Origin: an uncultured Methanobrevibacter sp.
GTDB lineage: Archaea; Methanobacteriota; Methanobacteria; Methanobacteriales; Methanobacteriaceae
Direction: 5' to 3'
Length of the DNA stretch: 64,000 bases
Assembly: GCF_947170395.1 (NCBI RefSeq)
Contig: NZ_CAMVTE010000001.1
Span: forward strand, 58,442 to 122,441
A program made the position numbers and the translations under genes. The notes below the pieces were generated by a model, which was given only the letters and a program-made list of their open reading frames with translations, had not been told where the DNA came from and did not search any database. This document shows, in pieces, positions 37,462-47,451 of this stretch (its first letter is position 1; every line of letters starts with the position of its first letter).

Positions 37462-38580
37462 ATGTTTGATAAACTGCCGATTTCTTCTAAAACGGAAAAA
37501 ATCCTAACAAAATCTCTCGACGAACAGATTACTGTTGAAGAGGCCAATCATTTGATGAACATTAAAGGAGCAGAATTATATCCTCTCCTGGCAACTGCTG
37601 ATTATTTAAGACATGAAATCGTTGGCGATGACGTTACATTCATCAATAACTGCAACATTAATTTTACAAACATCTGTATGGTCAGATGCGGATTCTGCGC
37701 ATTCGGAAAGGATGCCGATGACCCTGATGCCTATATATTAAATGATGATGAAATCATACAGAAAGCTGAAGGCGCTGTTGCAAACGGTGCCCGTGAATTT
37801 ACACTCATGGGTGGTGTGCTTCCGGATGCTGATATTGACTACTATGAACATTTGTTAACTCTTTTAAAGGATAATTATCCGGATGTTGCTATACACGGAT
37901 TTTCACCAACCATGATTAGGGATGCATGCGTGGTTTCAGGAATTGATGTGGCAGAAGGTTTTGAAATACTTAAAAAAGCAGGTCTTGACACATTGCCAGG
38001 TACTGCCGCTGAAATATTGACTGACCGCTCAAGGGAGATAATATGTCCCGAAAAGGTTAGTGTTGGCGATTGGATAGACATTATAAAGACCGCTCAGGAA
38101 GTTGGAATTCCCGGTTCTGCAACAATAATGTACGGTCATGTGGAGACATTGGAGGAAAGGGTAGAACATATCGATATTATCAGACAGATTCAACAGGATA
38201 CAGGCGGTTTTACGGAATTCATTCCAATGACCTTTATGCACGAGTATTCTCCTATTTTTCTTGAAGGTCAATCAAACCTTGGAGCTACAGGAACTCAGGA
38301 CCTGAAATTATATGCCGTTTCAAGGCTGATGCTCAGGGATTTGATACCGAATATTCAGGTTTCATGGGTAAAGATGGGATTTCGATTTGCACAGGTCGTA
38401 CTTACTGCAGGTGCAAACGACTTGGGAGGCACACTAGGCGGTGATGAACTTTCAGAAGCGTCAGGTGCTCCGGATGGCGTTGAAGCGTCAATAGAAACAT
38501 TAAGCAGAATGGTAATGGATTTGGGCAGAAATCCGATAGAGCGGAATTCAAAATATACTGAATTTTACCCGATCGATTAG
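37462..38580 (+). CDS. cofH: F0 synthase subunit CofH
   Basis: 372 residues, a radical-SAM enzyme of coenzyme F420 synthesis. It joins tyrosine to the flavin-pathway intermediate from ArfC-type reactions on the way to 7,8-didemethyl-8-hydroxy-5-deazariboflavin, with CofG acting next. The CxxxCxxC motif is C72, C76, C79 in NICMVRCGFCAFG, and the CofH-typical FTEFIPMTFMHEYSP is near residue 255. The surrounding DDPDAY supports CofH over CofG. The thymidylate kinase gene starts 9 bases after its stop. F420 made here serves npdG and FprA in this window. Confidence 0.93.
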   Translation: MFDKLPISSKTEKILTKSLDEQITVEEANHLMNIKGAELYPLLATADYLRHEIVGDDVTFINNCNINFTNICMVRCGFCAFGKDADDPDAYILNDDEIIQKAEGAVANGAREFTLMGGVLPDADIDYYEHLLTLLKDNYPDVAIHGFSPTMIRDACVVSGIDVAEGFEILKKAGLDTLPGTAAEILTDRSREIICPEKVSVGDWIDIIKTAQEVGIPGSATIMYGHVETLEERVEHIDIIRQIQQDTGGFTEFIPMTFMHEYSPIFLEGQSNLGATGTQDLKLYAVSRLMLRDLIPNIQVSWVKMGFRFAQVVLTAGANDLGGTLGGDELSEASGAPDGVEASIETLSRMVMDLGRNPIERNSKYTEFYPID

Positions 38581-38588
38581 GTGGAAAA

Positions 38589-39173
38589 ATGAAGAAATTT
38601 ATTGTTATAGATGGGTTGGACGGCTCCGGAAAGGACACTCAGGTCAATTTGATTGCAGAGGTATACAAAAAACAGGGCAGGGATGTAACCGTCAGGTCCC
38701 ATCCGTGCAGTGACAATAAATATGGCAGAAAATCAAAACAGGCACTTCTCAAAGAGGGTAAGGTTAATCACATTAAGGCCACAATTTATTTCGGTCTTGA
38801 TGCAATCAGATCCGTTCAGATGTACTGTCACAATAAGAACACTGACGTTGTGATATTTTCAAGGTATATTCTAGCAGTAATGTATCTTCCAAATGTTGTC
38901 AATACCATTGTATATAAGGTTGTTGCTTTCGTTCTTCCAACTTCGGATTGCATGTTCTTTTTAGATGTTTCTCCGGAAGAATCTCTTAGAAGGATGGCCG
39001 GTCGTGGTGATGAAAAGGAGATGTTTGAAAATATTGAGGATTTAACCAAAAACCGTTTAAGGTCACAGAAATTCACATATAACTGGAATGTGATTCCGGG
39101 TGACGATTCGGCAGAAATCATCTCTGAAAAAATAGTCAGTAAATGTCTTGAATCAGATAAATTATTATCTTAA
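38589..39173 (+). CDS. tmk: Thymidylate kinase-like P-loop kinase
   Basis: 194 residues. The P-loop GLDGSGKD is at 9-16 and the DR-like motif of dTMP kinases appears as FSRYILAVMYLP; LDVSPEESLRRMAGRGD is the lid/LID-adjacent region. It phosphorylates dTMP to dTDP if the assignment is right; the sequence is somewhat divergent, and another nucleoside monophosphate is possible. It is co-transcribed with cofH, with a GGTGG site, and convergent with priS. Confidence 0.8.
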   Translation: MKKFIVIDGLDGSGKDTQVNLIAEVYKKQGRDVTVRSHPCSDNKYGRKSKQALLKEGKVNHIKATIYFGLDAIRSVQMYCHNKNTDVVIFSRYILAVMYLPNVVNTIVYKVVAFVLPTSDCMFFLDVSPEESLRRMAGRGDEKEMFENIEDLTKNRLRSQKFTYNWNVIPGDDSAEIISEKIVSKCLESDKLLS

Positions 39174-39176
39174 TAC

Positions 39177-40148
39177 TTATTTTCTTTCATAAACGAATTT
39201 TGGAACGGCCTTGTCAAAAGGATCAAATGTTTCTCTGTTTTTAACTTCCATACATTTCATGCTGACTTTTGAGTGAAGTGATGACGGAAGTCTTAAAATC
39301 CTTTTCAGGTCTATTGTAACCTTGGCGTCAATGGTTGCAAGATTTACTCTGGCCATTGCTTCAACAAGATTCTTATAACGTCTAGGGCCAATGTCCTTTT
39401 TGAACAGTCCCCAATTGTCATTTTCCAGGTGATGTCTTGATGCAATGATGTCCTTCATCAGTTTCGCATTGATTCCGTCCAGTTTTTCATTTCCTACCAA
39501 ATGCTGAACATTGAATTTGACCTTGTCGGTGAATATTTTTGAATATCCGACAGGAATTGAGAAATGCTCAAAGTTAAAGCTTTGATTGGATATTTCAGAG
39601 TTGATGAACTGGGATTTTGGAACCTCTGCACCTGCAACATACTTTAGAACTTCAGATCTGAGTTCGCTGTTTGCCAACATCATTTCCTCATCAAGAATCC
39701 TGATGTGGTATCCACGGCCTGAATAGATTAGATGTATGTTTTTAAGGCCCAAATCAGATTCCAGTGTGTCAATAAGATTGTTTACTATCTCTAAAGCTTC
39801 ACCAAGACAGATTTCACAAACCCCGTCGCACTGGCATGACCTGATTGGAATGTCTTTGGCATCCACATCAAAAATATATTCTGCTTTAAGCCAGTCTTCC
39901 CTTCTTTTGGGATTGTTGTAAAATGCCACTGAGATATATGCAGCAAAGGGAGCCTTATATCTTAGGAATTTTCTTAAAGACTCTGTTCCTCTGAAAACTT
40001 TATATCTATCGTTAGGACCTCTTCCATTATGGTCAAAACCGAATTCCCTTTTTTTGATGTCATTGGCAATGAAATCGGGAAGGTCTTTCGGGTCCCATTC
40101 CTCACGATAGTATTGTCTTCTCTCTTTGATGGTGGCTTTAGAAAACAT
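39177..40148 (-). CDS. priS: DNA primase small (catalytic) subunit
   Basis: 323 residues from the ATG at 40148; the longer open frame to 40271 would add an unlikely AT-rich leader. The catalytic pair is D94 and D96 in YIFDVDAKD, followed by the zinc-binding cysteines C105, C107, C111 and C114. Conserved GRGYHIRIL is the phosphate-binding region. With PriL it makes primers for archaeal replication. There is no ribosome binding site but a TATA-like AATATATAC about 30 bases upstream. The gene diverges from the 171-residue unknown protein, which in turn ends against priL. Confidence 0.95.
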   Translation of the reverse strand: MFSKATIKERRQYYREEWDPKDLPDFIANDIKKREFGFDHNGRGPNDRYKVFRGTESLRKFLRYKAPFAAYISVAFYNNPKRREDWLKAEYIFDVDAKDIPIRSCQCDGVCEICLGEALEIVNNLIDTLESDLGLKNIHLIYSGRGYHIRILDEEMMLANSELRSEVLKYVAGAEVPKSQFINSEISNQSFNFEHFSIPVGYSKIFTDKVKFNVQHLVGNEKLDGINAKLMKDIIASRHHLENDNWGLFKKDIGPRRYKNLVEAMARVNLATIDAKVTIDLKRILRLPSSLHSKVSMKCMEVKNRETFDPFDKAVPKFVYERK

Positions 40149-40186
40149 GATTATAAATTTATTTTTAAAGTATATATTATTTGGGC

Positions 40187-40206
40187 AAGCGTGCTTTTGC
40201 ACACTT
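40187..40206. promoter_or_regulatory. Near-perfect inverted repeat between divergent priS and 40236 promoters
   Basis: AAGCGTGC and GCACACTT are complementary at 7 of 8 positions around TTTT. The repeat lies between the two presumed TATA boxes, so a bound protein could affect both primase and its neighbour. It is GC-richer than the surrounding DNA. Confidence 0.4.
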
Positions 40207-40235
40207 TTATATCTTATGTAAATAAATATAATCAC

Positions 40236-40751
40236 ATGAATGAATTTGTTGAAGTGATTGGAGTTGAACACTTAAAAACTGTTTTATCCAGTCTGACACC
40301 AGAGGATATTGTAAAACCGGCATATGACAATTGGCAAGCCAGTTTTAAAACAGGCCACACAGTATTGAACCTGGAAACAGGTAGGGTTTACGGTATTGGT
40401 GTTGAGCTGAATCAACTTCCGTTGGCTGATGATATCTACATTGAATTGTTTACAATTAAATCACATGATGAACCTGTCTGTGAAGAGGATTTCTTCTCCG
40501 GAGAGGAATATGAGGAATTTTTAGAGTTCAGCAGCGACGATCCGTGTGAATATATCCCGGATATCATTACTGATTTTTGCCAAAAGAAAGGCATTGACGA
40601 GTATGAACGTACAATTGGCATTTTGGCATATAATTTTGAAAAAAATGAGCAGGCAAACTATAACATGTGGGAATCCATGATTTTAAACAAGTATTATGAT
40701 GCAATCTATGAGGACCACAATCCGTTCCAGTTTTCCCAGTCTAGTCTTTAG
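40236..40751 (+). CDS. Unknown acidic protein next to primase genes
   Basis: 171 residues from the ATG at 40236; the frame is open further upstream into priS but antisense to it. No recognised family. It is acidic and soluble, with two short segments that look conserved in style (NLETGRVYGIGVELNQLP and FFSGEEYEEFLEF). A TATA-like CTTTTATATC is centred about 27 bases before the ATG and there is no ribosome binding site. Its 3' end overlaps the convergent priL by 11 bases. Position between priS and priL may be incidental. Confidence 0.65.
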   Translation: MNEFVEVIGVEHLKTVLSSLTPEDIVKPAYDNWQASFKTGHTVLNLETGRVYGIGVELNQLPLADDIYIELFTIKSHDEPVCEEDFFSGEEYEEFLEFSSDDPCEYIPDIITDFCQKKGIDEYERTIGILAYNFEKNEQANYNMWESMILNKYYDAIYEDHNPFQFSQSSL

Positions 40752-42072
40752 GTGCTTCCTTATCAAGCTGAAACTTCTTTCGGCCGTAGCATGAAAGGGG
40801 ATTGTTTATTCCTTTGCATGATTTGTCTGGATGGCACAGGTGAGGCAGGTGAATTTTGATTTTCTCACAGCTCATTGGAGTATACCATTTGGTTTCGCCT
40901 TCATGGTTGATATCGACCCTATCGTGCATTCCAAATCCTAGTTTTGATATGATATTTATTTTTTCCTGTGGCTGGTCTTCAAATAAAGGTGGTGTACAGT
41001 TATCTGCAGCATCAAAGATTAACGGCAGGATTTCATTTTCGGTAATTGACAAATCAGGATCCATATCTGATACTTTAACGCTTTCATCTGATGCAAATAT
41101 TCTCGGATAGAGTCTCGCATATGATGCAAATGATGTCAGCAAAAGTACAATGGCATCGTTACGTCCACCGGATGATACTCCTTCAACGGTTGTTTTAATG
41201 CAAGGTGGAAATGCTTCGGGATTTAATTTTCCAGCCTGAACTGAACCGTATATTCCGCCGCTTCCAGCATAATACTGGTTGTATTTGCTGATTTCTTCAG
41301 GTATGAATTCCTTAAGTTCCTCGCCGATTTTGATGATTGCGGGATGAATTTCAATTCTGGCTGACATTTCCTTAATTCTTTTGATGTATTCTTCTGTTTT
41401 CTGCATGACCAATCTTGATAGGATTTGTTCTTTAACGCTGTCTCCAATCAATATTCCATACATTCTCTCAGGGCTTCTGTCATGGAATCTGTCAGAAAAT
41501 CTCTCTAAAAAATCGTCCTGCTGAAGAATGATGTCTCCATTGTCTATCAAAAGGTCTGTCAATTTGAGCTTTTTGGATGCAACAACATCCCTTAGGGACT
41601 TCCAGTGAATTGCACCATCGGTTTTTACTTCATCAAGAACCTCATCAATTATTTCTGCTCTTGCCATTGGTGGTATTTTAGCCAATCTTTCTAAAATAAG
41701 TGTTCCTTGTGATTCAACAAATAATCTGGTTTCACGGGAACCTGTATTGAATTGTATTGCGATTGCCTGGCATAATATGTGAAAAGTAACAACATCCTGC
41801 ATGAATAAACTTTCATTTGTAAGGTATTCAAATTCGGATTGTGAGAAATTGTTGTTGTTTTTTTTCTCAATTGCCCATTGAATACGTTTGATGGCCAGAT
41901 CATGGTATGATTTGGGAATCAGTGAATCATCTGATATCTTTTGATTGGTGGTATGGATTATAATGTCTACTAAAGATTCATCTTCATCAAATATCTGATT
42001 CAAATCCCCGTATTGTCTGATAATTTGTCTTCCTTCATTTGACAATGGGTTGATATAGGAAACTTCTGCCAT
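40741..42072 (-). CDS. priL: DNA primase large subunit
   Basis: 443 residues. The C-terminal half carries the four cysteines of the primase [4Fe-4S] cluster, seen in CIKTTVEG, CTPPLF, CHPDKSC and CYGRKKF, with the conserved AGSGGIYGS and YPRIF stretches around them. PriL regulates initiation and primer length with PriS, which is encoded 0.6 kb away on the same strand. No ribosome binding site is seen, but AAAATATAAAATA lies about 27 bases upstream. Confidence 0.93.
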   Translation of the reverse strand: MAEVSYINPLSNEGRQIIRQYGDLNQIFDEDESLVDIIIHTTNQKISDDSLIPKSYHDLAIKRIQWAIEKKNNNNFSQSEFEYLTNESLFMQDVVTFHILCQAIAIQFNTGSRETRLFVESQGTLILERLAKIPPMARAEIIDEVLDEVKTDGAIHWKSLRDVVASKKLKLTDLLIDNGDIILQQDDFLERFSDRFHDRSPERMYGILIGDSVKEQILSRLVMQKTEEYIKRIKEMSARIEIHPAIIKIGEELKEFIPEEISKYNQYYAGSGGIYGSVQAGKLNPEAFPPCIKTTVEGVSSGGRNDAIVLLLTSFASYARLYPRIFASDESVKVSDMDPDLSITENEILPLIFDAADNCTPPLFEDQPQEKINIISKLGFGMHDRVDINHEGETKWYTPMSCEKIKIHLPHLCHPDKSCKGINNPLSCYGRKKFQLDKEAPKD

Positions 42073-42297
42073 GTTTTTAACTTTTTATTTTATATTTTAA
42101 ATAGCTATCTCATTTTAAAAATCACTATTGTTTTCAGTTTGAAAAGCAGTTAGAATGGCAATATTGCTTTTGCAATCAGAAAAGTCCTTTGAATCAATTA
42201 TTGTCTTATAATCTTTTTTAAGCCAATTGTTTTCATGGATTTTTTTCGATTTTGTTTTATAACAATGTTAAAAAATATCATTTATTATATATGAAAA

Positions 42298-42340
42298 ACA
42301 TATTTATATCATGTTTAAAATAAATGAGGGGAAATGATAA
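42298..42340 (+). promoter_or_regulatory. Promoter and ribosome binding site of metG
   Basis: ACATATTTATATCATG contains a TATA-like core, followed by GAGGGG at 42326-42331, 9 bases before the ATG. The rest of the 268-base priL-metG gap is AT-rich with a short palindrome (GCAATATTGC) and shows no gene. Confidence 0.5.
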
Positions 42341-44332
42341 ATGTCAAAGATTTTTATTTCATGTGCACTTCCTTATGCAAATGGACCGTGTCATTTGGGC
42401 CATATCCGTTCCACATACTTGCCTGCGGATATCTATGCAAGATACAATCGTATGGTTGGAAATGATGTGCTGATGGTTTGCGCTACCGATGAGCACGGAA
42501 CACCAATTGCAGTTAAGGCTGATAAGGAGAACAAAAAACCGATTGAAATTTCAAAAAGATATCATGATATGATTGTTCAGGATGTGGAATCCATGAACAT
42601 ATCATTGGATAATTTTACAAGAACAACCGATGAGGCTCACTACGAAATCGCTCAGAATTTCTTTAAGGATTTGTATGAAAAAGGGTTAATCTACAGGCAG
42701 GACATCCAACAGCTGTACTGTCCGAACTGTAACAAATTCCTTCCGGACAGATATGTTGAAGGATTGTGTCCGGTTTGCGGCTCAGAAGCTAGGGGAGACC
42801 ACTGTGAAAAATGTGGAAAAGCTTTGGATCCAACAGAACTTGATGAACCGCACTGCATTACCTGTGGCACAACTCCAATAATCAAGGATACCTTCCAGTA
42901 CGCATTTAAATTGTCAGAGTTTGAGGATGACCTTAAGGAATACATATCCAGCAATGAAAACCTGCCTGCAAACGTTAAAAATTACGCTTCAAACTGGCTG
43001 GAACAGGGTTTGAACGACTGGACATTAACAAGAGACATGGACTGGGGTATTCCTGTGCCTTTGGATGAAGCTGAAGGTAAGGTATTGTACGTTTGGATTG
43101 AAGCGTTTTTAGGCTACATCTCTTCAGCCAGCCAATGGTCAGCACAGTCAGGCAAGAAATGGGAAGAGTACTGGGCGGACTTTGTAGTCCATTTCATTGG
43201 AAAGGATATCATTTACCATCATTCCATATTCTGGCCGGGACTTTTAACCGCATACGGATGCAAATTGCCTGACATGATTTATGCAGGGGAGTTCCTGTCC
43301 CTTGAAGGGGAAAAAATGTCTACAAGTAAAAATTGGGTAATATGGATTGAAGACTTTGTAAAGGACTGGGAACCTGATTTGCTTAGATATTTCCTCACAA
43401 TCAATGCTCCATTAAACAAGGATTCCGATTTTTCATGGGATGATTTCCAAAGAAGAAACAATGATGAACTTGCGGATGTCATTGGAAACTTCCTGCACAG
43501 AACATTTACATTTACCCGAAAGTTTTTTGACAACATGATTCCTGAGTATGCAAATCCTTCAGCGGAAGATGAAGAATTTAGAAAGGCCATTGAAGAATTG
43601 CCTTCTGCAGTCGGGGAATATATCTCACAGTTTGAATTCAGGGAAGGTTTGCTTGAAATATTCAAAGTTGCCAAAAAAGGAAATAAATATTTCAACGATC
43701 AGGAACCTTGGAAGGCTGTTAAAGAGGATATGCAAAAGGCAGCAAACTGTTTATATCTATCCAATCAACTGGCAAAAACATTGGCATACACATTAAAGCC
43801 ATACTTGCCGACCAAAGCCGATAAGATAGCTGAAATAATGAATATCGAAACTTTGGATGAATGGAAAGATGCAAGTGTGACCCTGCCGTCAGGACACGCT
43901 ATCAATAAAGCCAAACCGTTATTCAAAAAGATTGATGATGAAATAATTGATGCTGAAAAGGCAAAACTGCAGGAAAATTTAAAACAAAATGAAGAGGATG
44001 ATAAAATGAGTGATTTAATTAGTATAGATGATTTTGATGAAGTTGTAATTAAAATAGGACAGGTATTGGAAGCTGAAAAAATAGAAAAATCAGATAAGTT
44101 ATTGAAACTTCAGGTTGACATTGGAGAAGACAAACCAAGACAAATCGTAGCAGGTCTTGCAAAATTCTATGCACCTGAAGAATTGGTTGACAGAAAAGTC
44201 TGTGTTGTAGCTAATCTGCAGCCTGCAAAACTCTTCGGAACTTTATCTGAAGGTATGATTTTAGCTACCGGTGAGACCGGTGCATTACTTGCTCCTGATG
44301 AAGCAGGAAAAGTTGGCGAAAGAATTCAATAG
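42341..44332 (+). CDS. metG: Methionyl-tRNA synthetase
   Basis: 663 residues. Class I signatures are H18-L-G-H21 and KMSTS at 325-329. Two zinc knuckles are present (CPNCNKFL with CPVC, and CEKCGKAL with CITC), the archaeal/E. coli-type arrangement. The last 110 residues form a separate tRNA-binding OB-fold domain ([20 protein letters not shown]...). The DUF530 gene starts 12 bases after its stop, so they may be co-transcribed. Confidence 0.96.
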   Translation: MSKIFISCALPYANGPCHLGHIRSTYLPADIYARYNRMVGNDVLMVCATDEHGTPIAVKADKENKKPIEISKRYHDMIVQDVESMNISLDNFTRTTDEAHYEIAQNFFKDLYEKGLIYRQDIQQLYCPNCNKFLPDRYVEGLCPVCGSEARGDHCEKCGKALDPTELDEPHCITCGTTPIIKDTFQYAFKLSEFEDDLKEYISSNENLPANVKNYASNWLEQGLNDWTLTRDMDWGIPVPLDEAEGKVLYVWIEAFLGYISSASQWSAQSGKKWEEYWADFVVHFIGKDIIYHHSIFWPGLLTAYGCKLPDMIYAGEFLSLEGEKMSTSKNWVIWIEDFVKDWEPDLLRYFLTINAPLNKDSDFSWDDFQRRNNDELADVIGNFLHRTFTFTRKFFDNMIPEYANPSAEDEEFRKAIEELPSAVGEYISQFEFREGLLEIFKVAKKGNKYFNDQEPWKAVKEDMQKAANCLYLSNQLAKTLAYTLKPYLPTKADKIAEIMNIETLDEWKDASVTLPSGHAINKAKPLFKKIDDEIIDAEKAKLQENLKQNEEDDKMSDLISIDDFDEVVIKIGQVLEAEKIEKSDKLLKLQVDIGEDKPRQIVAGLAKFYAPEELVDRKVCVVANLQPAKLFGTLSEGMILATGETGALLAPDEAGKVGERIQ

Positions 44333-44344
44333 ATATGGATTAAA

Positions 44345-45922
44345 ATGGAAGAATCTGTCCTAGTAAACAAAGCCGAGAACTACCTAAATGAAATTGCAAA
44401 CGATGCAATTATCCTGGAGGATATTGAAGAGTTTGACAATTTCAAAAGTCTTTACTATAAGCTAGTTGACAGATTAGACTATTTACAAAGCCTTAAAGAC
44501 GATATGGATGCTCAAGGATACACAACTCCATTTACAGCCCTTAGCCGTTACGGTACAAAATCGGCATCCGATGTTGCCCTTGAAGAGGTCGGTGAAAACA
44601 GCCGCCACAACCAGATATTCAGGATGAAGGCAAACTCCAAGAAAAATATTCTAGATAGGGTAAAATCCGCAATCGATTCACATAAGATAGCTATAGGAAA
44701 CCTTGAGCAGTTTGGATATGTGAAATGCAATTCCTGCTATAAAAAATATTCCATAAGTGATTACCGCCAAAGACAGGCAAAATGCAGCTGCGGATCTCAG
44801 GGATTTACATTTAAAGTCAACAAGGAGGCAACCCATCGTCTTGACATTATCCCCTTTTTGCCGCTGTCAGGCAATTACATGGTATTGATGGGTGAGCTCA
44901 ACAAATATGACAGAGAATCATTCAAGCAGGTATTGAATATCCTAAAGCAGGAACGTAAGGGTGTTGTAAAAACCATTTCCCTGGTTATCAGATTCAGGGA
45001 TAAGAACAACCGCTTGATTAGAAAAAACATAACCCTCGACTCCGAATTTGTAAATAACTACGAAGAAGAGGTAAGGCGCCGTTATGGCAGAAACGTCAGA
45101 ATTGAAGCATTGAGATTTCACAGGACAAAACCTGCCATAATAGATGACAAGCATGCAAGAACAGCCCTTGCACTGGCTTATGTAAAATACGCCGAATCAA
45201 TCATTGCCGTCATTAAGGATGATATTCTAAAAAGAAGACTGACTGATTTTAAGAGATTGAACAGGTATTATGAAATCCTCGCCAAATATGAAAACCAGAC
45301 ACCTGATTTCATTGACAAGTATGATTTAAATGCAATTGAATCATGGAGAGAGTCTAAAATTAAAGAGGAATTCATGAAACTGAACTATGCTGATCGCTTT
45401 GGAAACATCAAACGGTCATTAAGCAGAGATTTGAAAATAAGGGATTCAATCTATAAGAATACCTTTCAAAATATTGCCTCAGCACTGATAATGTGGGACA
45501 TATTCAGGTATTATCTGACCACTTCAAACAATTCCCGTAAAATCATCACAGGTCCGTTTCCCTATATTCGTGTAGAGCTTGACCGTGAACAGAGAAAGGT
45601 ATTCCAGAATAATTATATAAAGGTTATAGACACTTTAAACAATTTTACAGACATCAAAATCATTTCCCTTGATGATAAGGATTTGCTTTTGTATGAGAAG
45701 TTCAAGTTTGAAAAGCAGTCCAGAAGTTCAAACATCAAATTCAATCATGTCGCTTTGGGAGCGGCGATAATTCATTTAAACTCTGATGTGGAACTTGAGG
45801 AGATAAGCAATGCCTTCAATATCAACGAATCCAAAATCAGAAAGGAACTGAAAAACATAGACCAAATCAGAAATCCGAAAAGCGACAAATCCAAGAAATT
45901 TTTGGATTTAATTAAGAAATAG
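44345..45922 (+). CDS. DUF530 family protein
   Basis: 525 residues, a methanogen DUF530 member. A zinc-ribbon-like cluster (CNSCYKKY and CSCGS) lies at about residues 129-156, and the rest is helical and charged, with a C-terminal helix-turn-helix-like stretch (ELEEISNAFNINESKIRKELKNID). The function is unknown; the basic character and zinc ribbon suggest nucleic-acid binding. It is between metG and a small HTH protein, all on the plus strand with short gaps. Confidence 0.82.
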   Translation: MEESVLVNKAENYLNEIANDAIILEDIEEFDNFKSLYYKLVDRLDYLQSLKDDMDAQGYTTPFTALSRYGTKSASDVALEEVGENSRHNQIFRMKANSKKNILDRVKSAIDSHKIAIGNLEQFGYVKCNSCYKKYSISDYRQRQAKCSCGSQGFTFKVNKEATHRLDIIPFLPLSGNYMVLMGELNKYDRESFKQVLNILKQERKGVVKTISLVIRFRDKNNRLIRKNITLDSEFVNNYEEEVRRRYGRNVRIEALRFHRTKPAIIDDKHARTALALAYVKYAESIIAVIKDDILKRRLTDFKRLNRYYEILAKYENQTPDFIDKYDLNAIESWRESKIKEEFMKLNYADRFGNIKRSLSRDLKIRDSIYKNTFQNIASALIMWDIFRYYLTTSNNSRKIITGPFPYIRVELDREQRKVFQNNYIKVIDTLNNFTDIKIISLDDKDLLLYEKFKFEKQSRSSNIKFNHVALGAAIIHLNSDVELEEISNAFNINESKIRKELKNIDQIRNPKSDKSKKFLDLIKK

Positions 45923-45929
45923 TGATTAT

Positions 45930-46394
45930 ATGGATGAGGAAGTTACAACAATTCATATAACTAAAACCCTATCCTCGGCACTGATTGTTGAGCTGATAGA
46001 AAAATATCCCAATTTGGCTGAAATAACTTGTCCTCCAAGTATTTATGAGAGAACCTCAAAGACATATATCGATGCTCTTTTGCAGCTTGACATTGAAGTC
46101 GTTAAGAAATATAACTGGGGGGCCAAATCCAAGACAAACGGGGCAGAATTTGAAGTGCTTAAATTGTCTGATGAAGGTTTATCAGCAAAGGAGATTTCCC
46201 AAAAATTAGATATCTCATTAAATAGGGTTTATTATCTTTTAAAAAAAAGCAAAGCCGATTTTGACAATAGAAAAAGAAAATACAGTCATGATGAAGTCAT
46301 GGGCCTTAAAAATGATGGACTTTCAGCAAAGGAGATTTCCCAAAAATTGGATATTCCTCTTAGAACTGTCTATTATATCCTAAATAAAAAATAA
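45930..46394 (+). CDS. DUF1699-like protein with two duplicated helix-turn-helix units
   Basis: 154 residues. The N-terminal 65 residues (SSALIVELIEKYPNLAEITC...) resemble the DUF1699-type archaeal domain; this assignment is tentative. The C-terminal 80 residues carry two HTH units with the repeated phrase GLSAKEISQKLDI, 47 residues apart, each ending in VYYxL. It is probably a DNA-binding regulator. It follows DUF530 by 7 bases with GTGAT as ribosome binding site. Confidence 0.7.
   Translation: MDEEVTTIHITKTLSSALIVELIEKYPNLAEITCPPSIYERTSKTYIDALLQLDIEVVKKYNWGAKSKTNGAEFEVLKLSDEGLSAKEISQKLDISLNRVYYLLKKSKADFDNRKRKYSHDEVMGLKNDGLSAKEISQKLDIPLRTVYYILNKK
46182..46348 (+). repeat. Internal 26-bp direct repeat encoding the two HTH units
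   Basis: An identical 26-base segment occurs at 46182-46207 and 46323-46348, 141 bases apart. It begins TCAGCAAAGGAG and ends CCAAAAATT. It encodes most of SAKEISQKL in both units. Confidence 0.85.
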
Positions 46395-46430
46395 TTACTT
46401 TTTTTAATAATGAATTTTATATAATTAATT

Positions 46431-47447
46431 ATGATGATTCTACCACAACTTCCTTTGTATGCAATAGCCATAATCTGTGGTTTGCTTTCCTTTGTTGTAA
46501 CCAGATTAGCTATGCCAAAGATTATTAAAAAACTTGAAGATGCTGATATTGTTGGAAAAGATATACATAAATCATGGAAACCCGTAGTTGCTGAAATGGG
46601 TGGTTTCGGAATTCTATTCGGATTTACTCTTGGTATGTTTTCCGGAATTTACATGCATGATATTATCGCGTTTCCTTTGGTTATCGTTCTGGTTGTGATT
46701 TTGCTTGTAGGCATCATCGGAATTGTAGATGATTTGCTTGCACTTTCTTCAAAGGAAAAGTTTTTCCTTCTGTTTTTGGCCGGTTTGCCATTGATTTGGG
46801 CAGCACCATCAAATGTGGGCCTTTTGTATTTGATAACAATTCCTATTGCCCTTTCAATCGGATCAAACTTGACCAACATGCTTGCCGGTTTGAATGGAAT
46901 CGAATCAGGTTTGGGCGTTATTTCAATGGCATCATTAACAATTGCATGCATAATCCTGGGAAAATACGATGTAACAATCATATCCATGAGTATGCTTGGT
47001 GCACTGATTGCATTTTTATATTATAACAGATATCCTGCAGAGATTTTCCCTGGAGATACAGGAACACTGATTATTGGTGCGGCAGTCGTATGTATTGCAT
47101 TTATCGGTAGGGTCAAACTGATTGCGCTTATTGTATTGATGCCGAATATCATCGATGCTGCATTGAAATTCTATTCTGCAGGTGTCATGAACCGTTCACA
47201 GCAAAAACCGACACAATTGAATGATGAAGGAAAACTGGTAAGGCCGGAAGTCGGTTTCAAATCACTAATCAGACTGATTTTAAGAAAACCGATTGCAGAA
47301 AAGGATGCAGTTAAAGTAATCTGGGCTATCGGATTGGTATTTGGAATCATTGGTATTCTAGTTGCATTGATAATGCCTGGAATGATTGAAAATCAGACAT
47401 TGATGAACTTTTTACAGATTAAGGAAATGCTTTATCACGTAGGATGA
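46431..47447 (+). CDS. MraY-like glycosyl-phosphate transferase
   Basis: 338 residues with about ten membrane spans. GT4/MraY motifs are present: VDDLLALSSKEK in a cytoplasmic loop (DD about residues 102-103), NMLAGLNGIESGLG, and FPGDTGTL. It transfers a sugar-1-phosphate from a UDP-sugar to a polyprenyl phosphate. In this order the candidates are the pseudomurein lipid-linked precursor or GlcNAc-1-phosphate for N-glycans; the sequence does not decide. The ATG at 46431 is followed by a second at 46434; no strong ribosome binding site precedes either. arfC begins 4 bases after its stop. Confidence 0.87.
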   Translation: MMILPQLPLYAIAIICGLLSFVVTRLAMPKIIKKLEDADIVGKDIHKSWKPVVAEMGGFGILFGFTLGMFSGIYMHDIIAFPLVIVLVVILLVGIIGIVDDLLALSSKEKFFLLFLAGLPLIWAAPSNVGLLYLITIPIALSIGSNLTNMLAGLNGIESGLGVISMASLTIACIILGKYDVTIISMSMLGALIAFLYYNRYPAEIFPGDTGTLIIGAAVVCIAFIGRVKLIALIVLMPNIIDAALKFYSAGVMNRSQQKPTQLNDEGKLVRPEVGFKSLIRLILRKPIAEKDAVKVIWAIGLVFGIIGILVALIMPGMIENQTLMNFLQIKEMLYHVG

Positions 47448-47451
47448 TATT

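Noticed and set aside
40029..40235. Upstream extension of the 171-residue protein
   Set aside because: It is antisense to the conserved start of priS and would cross the presumed promoters.
42073..42297. Small gene or RNA in the priL-metG gap
   Set aside because: No reading frame with start and ribosome binding site, and only a 10-bp palindrome without further structure.
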